From: Endozoicomonas gorgoniicola
GTDB lineage: Bacteria > Pseudomonadota > Gammaproteobacteria > Pseudomonadales > Endozoicomonadaceae
Assembly: GCF_025562715.2 (NCBI RefSeq)
Contig: NZ_JAPFCC010000001.1
Coordinates: forward strand, 824,501 to 888,500
Direction of reading: 5' to 3'
Length of the DNA: 64,000 nucleotides
Below the pieces are notes generated by a model that did not search any database, was not told the DNA's origin, and was given only the letters and a program-made list of their open reading frames with translations. Position 1 is the stretch's first letter. Each line of letters opens with the position of its first letter. Below are positions 16,457 to 25,333 of this stretch, one piece after another. The translations under genes were made by a program, and so were the position numbers.

Positions 16457-16746
16457 AAAAGTGTGCTGATTTTCAGGCTTCTGGCAACGGATTTCAGATG
16501 GCGGATTGATGGAGAAAGTCGAGGCTGAACGTCGATCCAAGGCTCTCCCCAATCCCGATGTAAAGCACAAGCCCTTTTGCCCTTCAGGTAGTGCAAGTCT
16601 CCCAGCTGAATCAAAAAAATAGCTTCATGCAGATTGGAATACCACCGTGTTAGGTGGGGTAAGGTCTGTCGATCAGGATACAGCAGGCGGCAGGATAAAA
16701 AAGAGCCGCTGGTGAGTTCAGCGGCCAGAAGTATCGGATTGTTCAC
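16405..16746 (-). CDS. Hypothetical phage protein, 113 aa
   Basis: This is the last gene of the minus-strand operon; its ATG overlaps the stop of the preceding gene as ATGA. The sequence is a mix of helices and strands (HEAIFLIQLGDLHYLKGKRACAL) with no membrane segment and no motif I recognise. The 3' end carries two of the GGTTGACA repeats, so part of its C-terminus may be constrained by DNA-level signals. Coupling to its neighbours is the main evidence that it is expressed. Confidence 0.55.
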   Translation of the reverse strand: MNNPILLAAELTSGSFLSCRLLYPDRQTLPHLTRWYSNLHEAIFLIQLGDLHYLKGKRACALHRDWGEPWIDVQPRLSPSIRHLKSVARSLKISTLFVNQQQQWVVDTIRNPG

Positions 16747-17084
16747 AGCCTTGGTTCTCGTAGCACGATGGCTTGCCAGCCACCATCCTGCCAGTAATAG
16801 AGGTATTCAGCACAAGACTCCCAGGCCAGAGAGGTTAAGTGCGATAGGTCGGGGCTGTCAGCAGGGCAGACATGACGCCAAGAGTCTCCCCGATCCTGAT
16901 AGGTATCCAGCTTGTCTGGGCTGACAGAGCGCAAATCGCCACTATTGATAATCATTTGGGCTTTTTCGTCTGAGGCATAATGTTTTTGCAGAATCGGGCC
17001 GACAAGATCACCATCAAAATGGCAGTAAATGCTGCGATAGCTGCCTTCCGGCAGCCTTATCGCAATTCTTGAGCGGGTACTCAT
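16743..17084 (-). CDS. Conserved phage protein of the 'TRSRI...IYCHFDGD' type
   Basis: This 113-residue protein begins STRSRIAIRLPEG followed by YRSIYCHFDGDLVGPIL and HYASDEKAQMIINSGDLRS. The opening is shared by a widespread family of small phage and plasmid proteins that start with a TRSRI motif and an IYCHxDG core. The biochemical role of the family is unknown to me. It overlaps both neighbours by 4 nt (ATGA), so the three or four minus-strand genes are translated as a coupled unit. Confidence 0.65.
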   Translation of the reverse strand: MSTRSRIAIRLPEGSYRSIYCHFDGDLVGPILQKHYASDEKAQMIINSGDLRSVSPDKLDTYQDRGDSWRHVCPADSPDLSHLTSLAWESCAEYLYYWQDGGWQAIVLREPRL

Positions 17085-17560
17085 GCTTCTGCTTCTCCAA
17101 ATAGGCCATCCAGTCCACTGGTGATCCGGTAAGTACGATCCTTGCCTTCCAGCTTTTCAGACTCAATGGTCAGCCCCAGTCGTTTTTTCAGTGACCCGGC
17201 CAGCGTTCCCCGAACCGTATGTTGCTGCCAGCCGGTTTCGCGCATGATTTCGTGGATGGCTGCACCTTCGGGACGACTGAGCAACTCAATCACGGTGTGC
17301 AGTTTGGTGCCGGTTCGGATTTTGCCTTTGCGAGTGGGTTTATCATCCTCCCTGATACCGATGGCCTCTTTTCCCTGTGGGCTGATGTCGTAGGTATCTG
17401 ACTCTTTAAGGGCAATCAGAAAACCCTTGCTGGTCAGGCTGTTCAGCACTTTGTTTCGGGCTCCACCCCTGATGGTGAGGTCAGAGGCCTGAAGGGTTCC
17501 GGTTTTAGCGGCTTGTTGCAGAACGTTTTCCTGAGCTGGGGTGAGTTTGTTGTTTTTCAT
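17081..17560 (-). CDS. DUF3489 family protein
   Basis: This 159-residue protein ends in a clear DUF3489 domain: GTKLHTVIELLSRPEGAAIH, then ETGWQQHTVRGTLAGSLKKR and GLTIESEKLEGKDRTYRI (about residues 82-148). The N-terminal half (LTPAQENVLQQAAKTG, then RNKVLNSLTSKGFL) looks like a second winged helix. Both parts are compatible with DNA binding. GGAGAA precedes the ATG. It follows the small DUF6900 gene, a pairing common in prophages and islands. A regulatory role is likely but inferred. Confidence 0.85.
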   Translation of the reverse strand: MKNNKLTPAQENVLQQAAKTGTLQASDLTIRGGARNKVLNSLTSKGFLIALKESDTYDISPQGKEAIGIREDDKPTRKGKIRTGTKLHTVIELLSRPEGAAIHEIMRETGWQQHTVRGTLAGSLKKRLGLTIESEKLEGKDRTYRITSGLDGLFGEAEA

Positions 17561-17578
17561 GGCGCTTCTCCTTCGCGA

Positions 17579-17752
17579 TTATTGCTGTTGTCCGTCTTTA
17601 AATCCCTGTTGGTAGGCGGCTTCCAGTGCTTTTTTAATGCTCCAGATGCTTTGTTCCTCAAAGTCCTCGCTGCTGTTCCGGGTTTTCAGGGTATCCAGAA
17701 ACAGGTGTTTGCGAGCGATGGCTTCCAGAGATTTTTCGATGTGCTTGTTCAT
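17579..17752 (-). CDS. DUF6900-like small protein, 57 aa
   Basis: Read by hand; it is short. AAAGGA lies seven bases before the ATG at 17752 and the stop is at 17579. The sequence runs NKHIEKSLEAIARKHLFLD, then TLKTRNSSEDFEEQS, and ends ALEAAYQQGFKDGQQQ. The spacing of 'IA...L...TLxTRxSx..DF' and 'AL..AY..G' matches DUF6900. It is the first gene of the minus-strand operon that continues with DUF3489. Function unknown; its small size and position suggest a regulatory accessory protein. Confidence 0.7.
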   Translation of the reverse strand: MNKHIEKSLEAIARKHLFLDTLKTRNSSEDFEEQSIWSIKKALEAAYQQGFKDGQQQ

Positions 17753-17869
17753 TGGGCTGTCCTTTCAGTTAATTTGCTTTTGTTATGTACAGTAAGGCTC
17801 TATAACCGATGGTTATCAAGATAATCTTCTTAATAATCAATATGTTGGCGGGAGGGTGCGAGACAATAC

Positions 17870-17909
17870 GGAGCGATACGGTTCTATAGGGAGCAATAGG
17901 GGTCTATGG
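17870..17909. repeat. Two 20-bp direct repeats over the terminase start
   Basis: GGAGCGATACGGTTCTATAG (17870-17889) is followed directly by GGAGCAATAGGGGTCTATGG (17890-17909), 15 of 20 matching. The second copy includes the ATG of the small terminase gene at 17906. The repeat may be a terminase binding (cos-like) site or a translational or transcriptional control site. It lies between the divergent minus-strand DUF operon and the packaging genes. Confidence 0.5.
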
Positions 17910-18397
17910 CGCTACTGTCACAATCAGAGTTCGCCAAACGTCAAGGTTGGAGCCGCCAGTATGTGGCCAAGCTGGTTAAGTCGGGCAAGATTAAGCTGGT
18001 CAATGGCAAGGTCGATGAACAAGCTGCTTTATCCGCCCTGAAGCAACAGGCAGAACCTGCTAGCGCCTTACGGCAGGCTCCTGCTCGTCAAGAGGCCTTT
18101 CCCGCCACCCTTACGGATTCCAGGCAGGCGGTTGATTTTGTAACGGCTCGCACCATGCGCGAAGCCTTCAAGGCCAGAATGGCAAAGATGGAGTATGAGG
18201 AAAAGTCGGGCAAGCTAACGGATGCCGCCAGGGTGCGGGATGATGCGTTTCAGGCCGCTCGAATGGTGCGGGATGCGCTTATGGGGATTCCAGATCGGCA
18301 GGCTGATGTACTGGCAGCAGAAACCGATCCCAAAAAAATAAGGGAGCTGTTAATGAATGAGTTAGAAGACATTCTCAACGAGTTAAGCCGTCAGTGA
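17906..18397 (+). CDS. Terminase small subunit, Nu1-like
   Basis: This 163-residue protein opens with a winged-helix DNA-binding segment (SQSEFAKRQGWSRQYVAKLV, then SGKIKLVNGKVDEQAAL), as in lambda gpNu1. A helical part rich in Ala, Arg and Lys follows (AREAFKARMAKMEYEEKSGKL-type), and the tail (MNELEDILNELSRQ) probably contacts the large subunit. It would recognise the packaging site and load the large terminase. The stop overlaps the next start (GTGA), the usual small/large terminase coupling. Confidence 0.88.
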   Translation: MALLSQSEFAKRQGWSRQYVAKLVKSGKIKLVNGKVDEQAALSALKQQAEPASALRQAPARQEAFPATLTDSRQAVDFVTARTMREAFKARMAKMEYEEKSGKLTDAARVRDDAFQAARMVRDALMGIPDRQADVLAAETDPKKIRELLMNELEDILNELSRQ

Positions 18398-20241
18398 GTT
18401 CACCTTATTTCTCAGGCTTTTTGGCTGGCCTTAAACCCGACACACGCCTTTCTGTTTCCGAATGGGCCGATGAGTACCGAATCCTGCCCATGAAAGCGGC
18501 TAAAGAAGCCGGTCGCTGGCGCACTGCCCGAACCCCTTACCTGAAAGAAATTATGGATTGCCTGTCGCCTTCTTCACCGGTTGAACGGGTGGCGTTTATG
18601 AAAGGGGCGCAGGTCGGCGGCACCGAGTGTGGCAATAACTGGCTGGGTTATGTGATTCACCACACGCCAGGTCCGATGATGTATGTGTTGCCAACCCTCG
18701 ATATGGCGAAGCGAACCTCCAAGCAGCGCATCGCCCCCATGATTGAGGAAATGCCGATCCTGAGAGAGAAGGTCAAAGACCCTCGCTCCAGGGATTCCGG
18801 CAATACGCAAATGGTGAAGGAGTTTCCCAACGGGGTGCTGATCATTACCGGAGCCAACTCAGCCACCGGCCTTCGCTCCATGCCTGCCCGCTTTCTGTTT
18901 CTGGATGAAGTGGATGCTTATGAAGACGATGTGGACGGGGAGGGCAGTCCCATCAATCTGGCGATTAAACGAACGGCGACGTTTTCCCGTAATCGTAAAA
19001 TCCTGATGGTCTCCACACCCAATATTGCCGGAGTCAGCAAGATTGAATCAGCTTATCAGGCCAGTGACCAGCGGCAATATCATGCTCCCTGCACTGAATG
19101 TGGTGAGATGCAGCCGATTGAGTGGCAGCAGATCCGGTTTGACAACCATGACCTTGAAACCGCTTGTTTTGAATGCGTATCCTGTGGTCACCGGATGCAG
19201 GAGCATGACAAGCCCCGACTGCTTGAAAACGGTCAATGGGTACCGCAGAACACAGAAGCCAATATCACGGTTCGGGGTTATCATCTCAGCTCGCTTTATA
19301 GCCCAAACGGCTGGTACAGCTGGAAAGAGGCGGTTGCTGATTTTCTGGCGGCAAAGGATGATCCGGTACTGTTGAAGGACTGGACCAATACGGTTCTGGG
19401 ACAAACCTGGCAGGAAACCGGAGAAACCGTCGATCACGAATTGCTTTACCAGCGTCGTGAACATTACCCAGCAGAAGTACCCTGGCCAGTCGAGGTGCTG
19501 ACCTGTGGTATCGATGTTCAGGATGATCGCATTGAGTATGAAGTCGTCGGTTGGGGAGCCGGTGAGGAAAGCTGGTCGGTCAACTATGTTCGCCTTTATG
19601 GCGATCTGTCCCGGCCCGGGATATGGAACATTCTGGCAGACAAACTGCGGCAGCCTTATAGACGCCAGGACGGCGTATTAATGAATCTGGCCCAGGTATG
19701 CATGGATTCAGGCGGGCATTTCACTGATGAGGTCTATGCCTTTTCCAGAAAACAGGGGGCAGACTGGCTCATCCCTATCAAGGGTGCGTCACAGGCAGGT
19801 AAACCCATCGCCACTTTTCCCAAGACCCGAAACAAGAAAGGTGTCTACCTGACGCTGGTCGGTACCGACACCGCCAAAGAGCTGATCTACCAGCGTTATC
19901 GAATTCTGGAGCCAGGAGCTGGTTATTGCCACTGGCCGGTCAAAGACTGTTTTGATGAAGACTATTTCAAACAGGCCACCGCTGAAGAAAAGATCCGCAA
20001 ATACAAACACGGTGTCCCTTATTTTGAATGGGATGCCCGCAAGAAAAGAAATGAAGCGCTGGATTGTCGGGTGTATGCACTGACGGCTGTTCGTATCCTG
20101 CAACAACACAGAGGTTTGGATCTGGTACGTTTGGCTGAACAGAGACCGGAGCCTGATGTGCAGATCGAACAGGAGCAACCCGACACGCTGACTTCAACCC
20201 GTCACCGCAGAACCTCTCGCAGTACTTACCTGAATGGATGA
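18394..20241 (+). CDS. Terminase large subunit, GpA family
   Basis: This 615-residue packaging ATPase/nuclease has the GpA pattern. SVSEWADEYRILPMKAAKEA opens the protein. VAFMKGAQVGGTECGNNWLG, the Walker A-like region, lies near residue 69. FLFLDEVDAYEDDVDGEG, the Walker B/DE motif, lies near residue 170. A zinc-like CTECGEMQ...CFECVSCGHR cluster sits near residues 234-265, and a C-terminal nuclease has GIDVQDDRIEYEVVGWG and MDSGGHFTDEVY. The gene is intact and starts by GTGA coupling. A decayed copy of its last codons occurs at 58176-58240, outside the element. Confidence 0.95.
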   Translation: MSSPYFSGFLAGLKPDTRLSVSEWADEYRILPMKAAKEAGRWRTARTPYLKEIMDCLSPSSPVERVAFMKGAQVGGTECGNNWLGYVIHHTPGPMMYVLPTLDMAKRTSKQRIAPMIEEMPILREKVKDPRSRDSGNTQMVKEFPNGVLIITGANSATGLRSMPARFLFLDEVDAYEDDVDGEGSPINLAIKRTATFSRNRKILMVSTPNIAGVSKIESAYQASDQRQYHAPCTECGEMQPIEWQQIRFDNHDLETACFECVSCGHRMQEHDKPRLLENGQWVPQNTEANITVRGYHLSSLYSPNGWYSWKEAVADFLAAKDDPVLLKDWTNTVLGQTWQETGETVDHELLYQRREHYPAEVPWPVEVLTCGIDVQDDRIEYEVVGWGAGEESWSVNYVRLYGDLSRPGIWNILADKLRQPYRRQDGVLMNLAQVCMDSGGHFTDEVYAFSRKQGADWLIPIKGASQAGKPIATFPKTRNKKGVYLTLVGTDTAKELIYQRYRILEPGAGYCHWPVKDCFDEDYFKQATAEEKIRKYKHGVPYFEWDARKKRNEALDCRVYALTAVRILQQHRGLDLVRLAEQRPEPDVQIEQEQPDTLTSTRHRRTSRSTYLNG

Positions 20242-20244
20242 ATC

Positions 20245-20445
20245 ATGATTACCGATGCTGAATATCAGGCGTTAAAGCGTGCCGTTCTGCTGCGGGAAAC
20301 CCGCACGGTGGAATTTGAAGGTCGTAAAGTGGAATACGCCAGCTTTGCTGAAATGGAAAGGCGCTTACACGCCATCGAGCGTGAACTGATCAAGCAACAA
20401 AAACGACCACGGCAGTACGGGGTGTATTCTGGCAAAGGAATTTAA
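20245..20445 (+). CDS. Head-tail joining protein, gpW-like
   Basis: This 66-residue protein begins MITDAEYQALKRAVL and carries VEFEGRKVEYASFAEMERRL, the helix-hairpin-helix pattern of gpW-like joiners found between GpA terminase and lambda-type portal genes. It starts three bases after the terminase stop, and its TAA is followed directly by the portal ATG at 20446. A second, truncated copy lies at 58244-58417. Expected role: completing the head vertex so that the tail can attach. Confidence 0.85.
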   Translation: MITDAEYQALKRAVLLRETRTVEFEGRKVEYASFAEMERRLHAIERELIKQQKRPRQYGVYSGKGI

Positions 20446-20456
20446 ATGAGGCTTAG

Positions 20457-22176
20457 CCCGGATATTTCATAAAAAGAGGCAAGTTCCGCCCAATCACTTG
20501 ATATAATTGGGTCGACCAAAAAAATGCTTCGGAAGAAGCAAACCGGAACTTGCCATGAACAAATTTACACAAGAACAGCTTCGTTTTCACCCCTCCAACG
20601 GAAAAACTATCCGGGCAGACTTCAATGGCGGAGAATTATCCTCTGATTTTGGCGCCCTGATGCTACGTGAAACAATGCTTCACAGCGGTATCATATCCAG
20701 GCTGACTGACGGCATTGACGATAAACGTCATCAATCCTACATCGACCACACCCTGCAAGAACTCATTGCCCAAAGAGTTTTGCAAATGGCCTGTGGTTAT
20801 GAAGATGCAAACGACAGCAACCATCTGCGTAAAGACCCAATCTTTAAGCTTGCCAATGGAAGAAACCCACTGGACGATGATAACCATCTGGCTTCCGCTC
20901 CAACGTATACAAGGCTTGGTCAGTCCATGACCAAACGGGATATTTATAATATGACCAAAGCACTGGCTGATCACTTCATCAGCAGTTATGAATACCCGCC
21001 ATTAGCCATCATTATCGACCTGGATCATACGCCTGCTATCACCCATGGCGGCCAGCAGATGAACCTGTTCAACGCCAAATATCAAGACTACTGTTACTTG
21101 CCCTTAATGATCTTTGAGGGGCTCAGCGGCAAGCTGATCACTTCGATCCTGCGTCCTGGAAAAACACCCACAGGCCGAGAGAATGCAGCTATTCTCCAGC
21201 GCCTCATTAAGCTGATCCGTACAAGATGGCCGAAAACCCATTTACTGGTTCGTGGGGATAGCCACTTTGCCCAACCAGAGTTAATGCAGGTTGTTCAGGA
21301 TGACCCTCACTCCGACTACGTGCTGGGAAAAGGCGCAGGACACAAGACGGCCTTGCGACCTAAAGCCAAAGAGTTGCTGGATGAAGCGCGGAAAGCTCTC
21401 GACGTTAAAACCGGGCTGGCAAAACTGAACAACATGCCAGAGCCTGAGCGACTCAGGCTCTACGGAGAAACGGACTATCAGGCAAAAAGCTGGAAAGGGC
21501 TGGACACCCGGATAATCTATAAGGCAGAGGTCAACCAGAAAGGCGACAATCCCCGCTTTATTGTGACTTCGATGATGGAGGCTTCCCCCGAGGAAATATA
21601 TGAAGACCTTTATTGTCCCAGAGGGCAGGATGAGAACTTCATTAAGCATCTGAAAAGTGATTTGTCCGGTGATCGCTTGTCAGATCAAGGCTTTCTGGCA
21701 AATCACCTGAGAATGTTTTCCGCCTGCGCTGCTTATGTTCTTCACTATGAGCTGAGAACCAAGGCACTGAAAGGTACGGAGCTGGAAAAGGCACAGCCAT
21801 CAACCGTGATCACAAAACTTTGTAAGGTCGCGGTTAAAGTGGTTGAGTATAAAGACCGAATCAAACTTCACTTGCCCCGCAGCTGTCCAATAAAAGGGCT
21901 TTTGCAGCATATAACCGAAGTCTTTTATTCAATGCCGCTGCCTCGACCGGGATAGTCAGCTTCATAAACTCAATCAGAATAAAATAGCGACCAACAGAAA
22001 GAGTGTTGGGGAATTCTGTTGTCCTGAAAAAGCAGGTGCTGATCAAAAAACATCCGAATTAATGGTGAGTTCGGGTTGTAATACCTTTTTCATGGACAGT
22101 AGAGCAACAGACCTCCGAAAAAATCAGAATGGGATGTTTTTTCCGGAACTTGTTGCTCATTTATGAAATATTCGGG
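20457..22176 (+). mobile_element. IS1380-family insertion sequence
   Basis: The ends are CCCGGATATTTCATAAA (20457-20473) and, inverted, CCCGAATATTTCATAAA (22160-22176), one mismatch apart. A 4-bp target duplication TTAG flanks it at 20453-20456 and 22177-22180. The element is 1720 bp and contains one intact transposase gene. It interrupts the portal gene after 11 nt of coding sequence. Clean ends and duplication indicate a fairly recent simple insertion. Confidence 0.95.
20555..21955 (+). CDS. IS1380-family transposase
   Basis: I use ATG 20555 inside the IS; an in-frame upstream TTG at 20507 is less likely. The 466-residue protein has the DDE layout of the family. IIIDLDHTPAITHGG carries the first Asp, LLVRGDSHFAQPELM the second, and a late ENFIKHLKSDLSGDRLS the Glu/Asn-Lys region. 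No frameshift or stop is seen, so it is probably active. It lies between intact terminal repeats in the forward orientation. Confidence 0.95.
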   Translation: MNKFTQEQLRFHPSNGKTIRADFNGGELSSDFGALMLRETMLHSGIISRLTDGIDDKRHQSYIDHTLQELIAQRVLQMACGYEDANDSNHLRKDPIFKLANGRNPLDDDNHLASAPTYTRLGQSMTKRDIYNMTKALADHFISSYEYPPLAIIIDLDHTPAITHGGQQMNLFNAKYQDYCYLPLMIFEGLSGKLITSILRPGKTPTGRENAAILQRLIKLIRTRWPKTHLLVRGDSHFAQPELMQVVQDDPHSDYVLGKGAGHKTALRPKAKELLDEARKALDVKTGLAKLNNMPEPERLRLYGETDYQAKSWKGLDTRIIYKAEVNQKGDNPRFIVTSMMEASPEEIYEDLYCPRGQDENFIKHLKSDLSGDRLSDQGFLANHLRMFSACAAYVLHYELRTKALKGTELEKAQPSTVITKLCKVAVKVVEYKDRIKLHLPRSCPIKGLLQHITEVFYSMPLPRPG

Positions 22177-23488
22177 TTAGACAAAGGATTGCAGGCTGGT
22201 TGCTGCCAGAACTAAAAAACCTGGCTTACACCTCGGCAGGCAGAGGACGGCGTAGCCAAAGCTGGGCAGCGCCGTCCACAGGCCCCAATAACTCTCTGAC
22301 GAGTAATCTCGGCACGCTGATCAATCGCTCAAGGGCGGCTATTCGCAATGACCCCTGGGCGGCTTCCGGTCTGGAAAAACTGGTGTCCAATATTGTTGGT
22401 ACAGGCATTAAACCCAAGTCGGAAGCAACGGATGATGCGTTTCGTAAACAGCTGCAAACCCTGTTTCTGGACTGGACCGATGAGTCCGATGCTGATGGCC
22501 AGCTGGACTTTTATGGGCAGCAATCGCTGGCTGTCCGATCCATGCTGGAAGCGGGCGAGTGTTTTGTCCGACTGCGCCCCCGCAAACCATCAGACGGTCT
22601 GTCGGTGCCTTTGCAATTGCAGCTACTGGAAGCCGAGTTTGTACCCTGGGACTATCAGGATGACCTGAAGAACGGGCATAAAATCCGAGCCGGAATTGAG
22701 TTTAATGGTATTGGGCAGCGGGTGGCCTATTGGATGCACCGGCAACATCCAACGGATTACACCAGTCTTGATATCGCTGATTTACGACGGGTGCCTGCTG
22801 AACAGGTGTTGCATCTGTATGAACCATTGCGACCCGGGCAGCTGCGAGGACAGCCCCTGCTGACTCAGGTGTTATTGCGAATGTTTCATCTGGATAAGTT
22901 TGATGACGCCACTTTGCTCCGGCAGGAAATCGCTAACCTGTTCACCGGCTTTATCACCAAGCCCGCTCCGGAAACTGAAAAGGTCGATCCGCTTACCGGA
23001 CGCCCCATTGTTTACGATTTGCAGGGTGTCCCCATAGTGGCCATGGAGCCCGGCACCATGCAGGAGCTTTCGCCCAGCGAAGAAATTACTTTCAACAACC
23101 CACCGGGTGCCGCCAGTAACTATCCCGACTTTATTCGGCAGCAGTTAATGGCAGTCGCAGCCGGTATCGGGCTGCCTTTTGAAATCCTGTCCGGTGATAT
23201 GAAAGGGGTCAGTGACCGGGCATTGCGAGTGGTTCTCAATGAGTTCAGACGACGGATTCAGCAGATTCAGCACAACCAGCTGGTGTTTCAGTTTTGCCGC
23301 CCGGTGTGGAATCGCTAGCTGGAACTGGCTGTGCTCAGTGGTGCTATTTCTGCTCCTGGCTTTCACAAGAATAAAGCTGCGTATAAACAATTCATTGTGT
23401 CCGAAGGAAACAGCAGCATCAGTCGTGAATTGTCAGCGGCAGGCGAGCTGGCGTCACTGGATATCATTCTCAGACAGGGAGAACAGGG

Positions 23489-24484
23489 ATGAGCTTACTG
23501 GATATTTTCAACAACGACGCTTTCAGTCTGACCAGCCTGACAGCCACCATCAATGATCTACCCTACAAGCCGGGACGTATTGGTGAACTGGGCCTGTTTA
23601 CGGAAAGCGGCATTAACACCACAACCGCCGTCGTAGAATCCAGAAACGGTGAGCTGATTCTGTTGCCCACTTCGGAGAGGGGTGCGCCAGCTCCTCAGGC
23701 CAGCGGTCGCAAGCGCAAGGTGCGCAGCTTTGTCATTCCCCATATTCCTTATGATTCCACCATTGTGGCGGATGAAGTTCGGAATGTGCGTGCCTTTGGG
23801 TCAGAGAGTACTCTGGAAGGGGTGCGTACTGTGGTTAACCAACGGCTTTCAGATATGAACGCCAACCACGAAGTCACCCTTGAACACCTCAGGCTGGGAG
23901 CCATTAAGGGCCAGATTCTCGATGCGGATGGCAGCACCGTGATTTATGACCTGTTTCAGGAGTTTGGTGTTACCCAGCAAACCCATACGTTTAAGTTCAG
24001 TGATGCGGCCACCGACGTGCGTATCCAGTGTGTGAAGCTGCGGCGGAAAGTGGATGATGCCCTGGGGGCTCAACCCTACTCAGGACTTCGGGCTTTCTGC
24101 GGTGCAGATTTCTACGATGGACTGGTGAGCCATGATTATGTTAAGGATGCCTACCATCGCCATCAGGACAGCGCCCTGCTGCGGAACGATCCTAAATCCG
24201 GCTTCCGGTTCGGGGATATCGACTGGGAAGAATATCGCGGTCAGGTGGGTAATATTCCGTTTATCAAGTCGGACGAGGCTTATGTGATTCCTGAAGGCAC
24301 CGGGGTGTTCCGCACCTGGTATGCCCCGGCAGACTTTATTGAAACCGTGAATACCATCGGTCTGCCTCGCTACGCCAAGCAGAAGATTCTGGACTTTGAC
24401 AAAGGTGTTCAGGTGCATACCCAGTCCAACCCTCTGCCCATCTGCCTGAAGCCCGGGGCGGTGATCAAATGCAAGATGAGTTAA
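23489..24484 (+). CDS. Major capsid protein E family
   Basis: This 331-residue protein follows lambda gpE: LLDIFNNDAFSLTSLTATIN at the start, then RIGELGLFTESGI, RGAPAPQASGRKRKVRSF and IKSDEAYVIPEGTGVFRTWY near the end. It forms the HK97-fold shell subunit. The ATG overlaps the end of the broken portal frame. The protease/scaffold (gpC) and decoration (gpD) genes that normally precede it are gone, so the capsid protein is intact but its assembly partners are missing. The gene after it overlaps by 16 nt. Confidence 0.93.
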   Translation: MSLLDIFNNDAFSLTSLTATINDLPYKPGRIGELGLFTESGINTTTAVVESRNGELILLPTSERGAPAPQASGRKRKVRSFVIPHIPYDSTIVADEVRNVRAFGSESTLEGVRTVVNQRLSDMNANHEVTLEHLRLGAIKGQILDADGSTVIYDLFQEFGVTQQTHTFKFSDAATDVRIQCVKLRRKVDDALGAQPYSGLRAFCGADFYDGLVSHDYVKDAYHRHQDSALLRNDPKSGFRFGDIDWEEYRGQVGNIPFIKSDEAYVIPEGTGVFRTWYAPADFIETVNTIGLPRYAKQKILDFDKGVQVHTQSNPLPICLKPGAVIKCKMS

Positions 24485-24765
24485 ACGACTTGCACCAACA
24501 AGTGCTGGCCACCTTTGGCCAGCCAGTGTCGATTACTCAGGATAATTACAGCTTTGAAACTACCGGTATCATTTCCAGAGAGCTGGCTGCTACCGGTTTT
24601 AATGATAATGTCTTGCAGCCAGTGACCGTGATCAGTCTGGATCGAACCTTATCAGTAAAGCGAGGCTGTCTGATTGAATCTGGAGGGCAGCGTTGGGTAA
24701 TTGACCGGCCTCTCAAAGACGACGGTCACCTGATTGTCTGGAATCTCCATGAAGATCGATCTTGA
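24469..24765 (+). CDS. Head-tail attachment protein, lambda FII-like
   Basis: This 98-residue protein begins inside the capsid gene end (16-nt overlap). The pattern MQDELNDLHQQVLATFG, then TTGIISRELAATGFNDN and a C-terminal RWVIDRPLKDDGHLIVW fits the phage attachment/FII family, which binds the portal-W complex and receives the tail. The length is close to that of lambda FII (117). It overlaps the next gene by 17 nt. No lesion is visible. Confidence 0.75.
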   Translation: MQDELNDLHQQVLATFGQPVSITQDNYSFETTGIISRELAATGFNDNVLQPVTVISLDRTLSVKRGCLIESGGQRWVIDRPLKDDGHLIVWNLHEDRS

Positions 24766-25333
24766 GCTGGACAGCCAGATAGAAGACATCGTCAGTGACT
24801 TCCGTGACTCTCCCCGGCAAGTGGACAAAGCCTTAACCCGAGCCCTGCGTAAACTCTCCCGCTTCGCAGAACGACAGACATTGCGGAGTCTCGCTCGTCA
24901 ACAGGGCATCACTCAAAAGCTATTGAAAGAGCTGGGCAGGGTACGAGTGACCCTGAACCAGGACAGTGGTTATCAGCTGGTGATCTGGATCGGTGCTTTG
25001 GATATTCCGGCTCACTATTTGGGTAAACCAGTGCAAACCCGATCCGGTGTTCGGACCGGCAAACACTTCTGGCCGGGAGCGTTTCTGATGCAGCCGCTCA
25101 ATGCTTCTCATCCGATGGTGTTTAAGCGTAAAGCAAACTGGCAACACCGATACCAGCGCTCAAAGCGATCCGGACGCATGATGTGGATGGGATTACCACT
25201 GGCAAAGCAGGGAGCCCCACTTTACGACAGCGCCAGTCAGGTCATTGCCACCCTGGAGCCGGAATTAATGGAGCGTTTTACCACTTTGCTACAACAAGAG
25301 CTGAACTATGCCTTCAACATCGAATCCCGATGA
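24749..25333 (+). CDS. Minor tail protein Z-like
   Basis: The start is placed at ATG 24749; a TTG at 24734 is in frame but poorer. The 194-residue protein has the lambda gpZ-like pattern: VDKALTRALRKLSRFAERQT, then ITQKLLKELGRVRVTL, VIWIGALDIPAHYLGKPVQT and GKHFWPGAFLMQPLNA. gpZ finishes the head-proximal end of the tail. Overlaps on both sides indicate tight coupling in the morphogenesis operon. Confidence 0.82.
   Translation: MKIDLELDSQIEDIVSDFRDSPRQVDKALTRALRKLSRFAERQTLRSLARQQGITQKLLKELGRVRVTLNQDSGYQLVIWIGALDIPAHYLGKPVQTRSGVRTGKHFWPGAFLMQPLNASHPMVFKRKANWQHRYQRSKRSGRMMWMGLPLAKQGAPLYDSASQVIATLEPELMERFTTLLQQELNYAFNIESR

Larger units (their letters stand above)
20446..23492 (+). pseudogene. 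Lambda-type portal gene, disrupted by IS1380, an amber codon and a deletion
   Basis: Joining 20446-20456 to 22181 onward, minus one TTAG duplication, restores a frame that reads MRLRQRIAGWLLPEL and continues as a lambda gpB portal, with ARAAIRNDPWAASGLEKLV-like sequence and DMKGVSDRALRVVLNEF. Three lesions are seen. IS1380 is inserted at codon 4. A TAG at 23316-23318 stands where portals have Trp (VWNR-W-LELAVLSG). After FHKNKAAYKQ the frame passes into a segment ending ELASLDIILRQG, which resembles a head-decoration protein C-terminus. The head protease/scaffold and most of the decoration gene are missing. The frame closes at 23490-23492, overlapping the capsid start. Confidence 0.85.
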
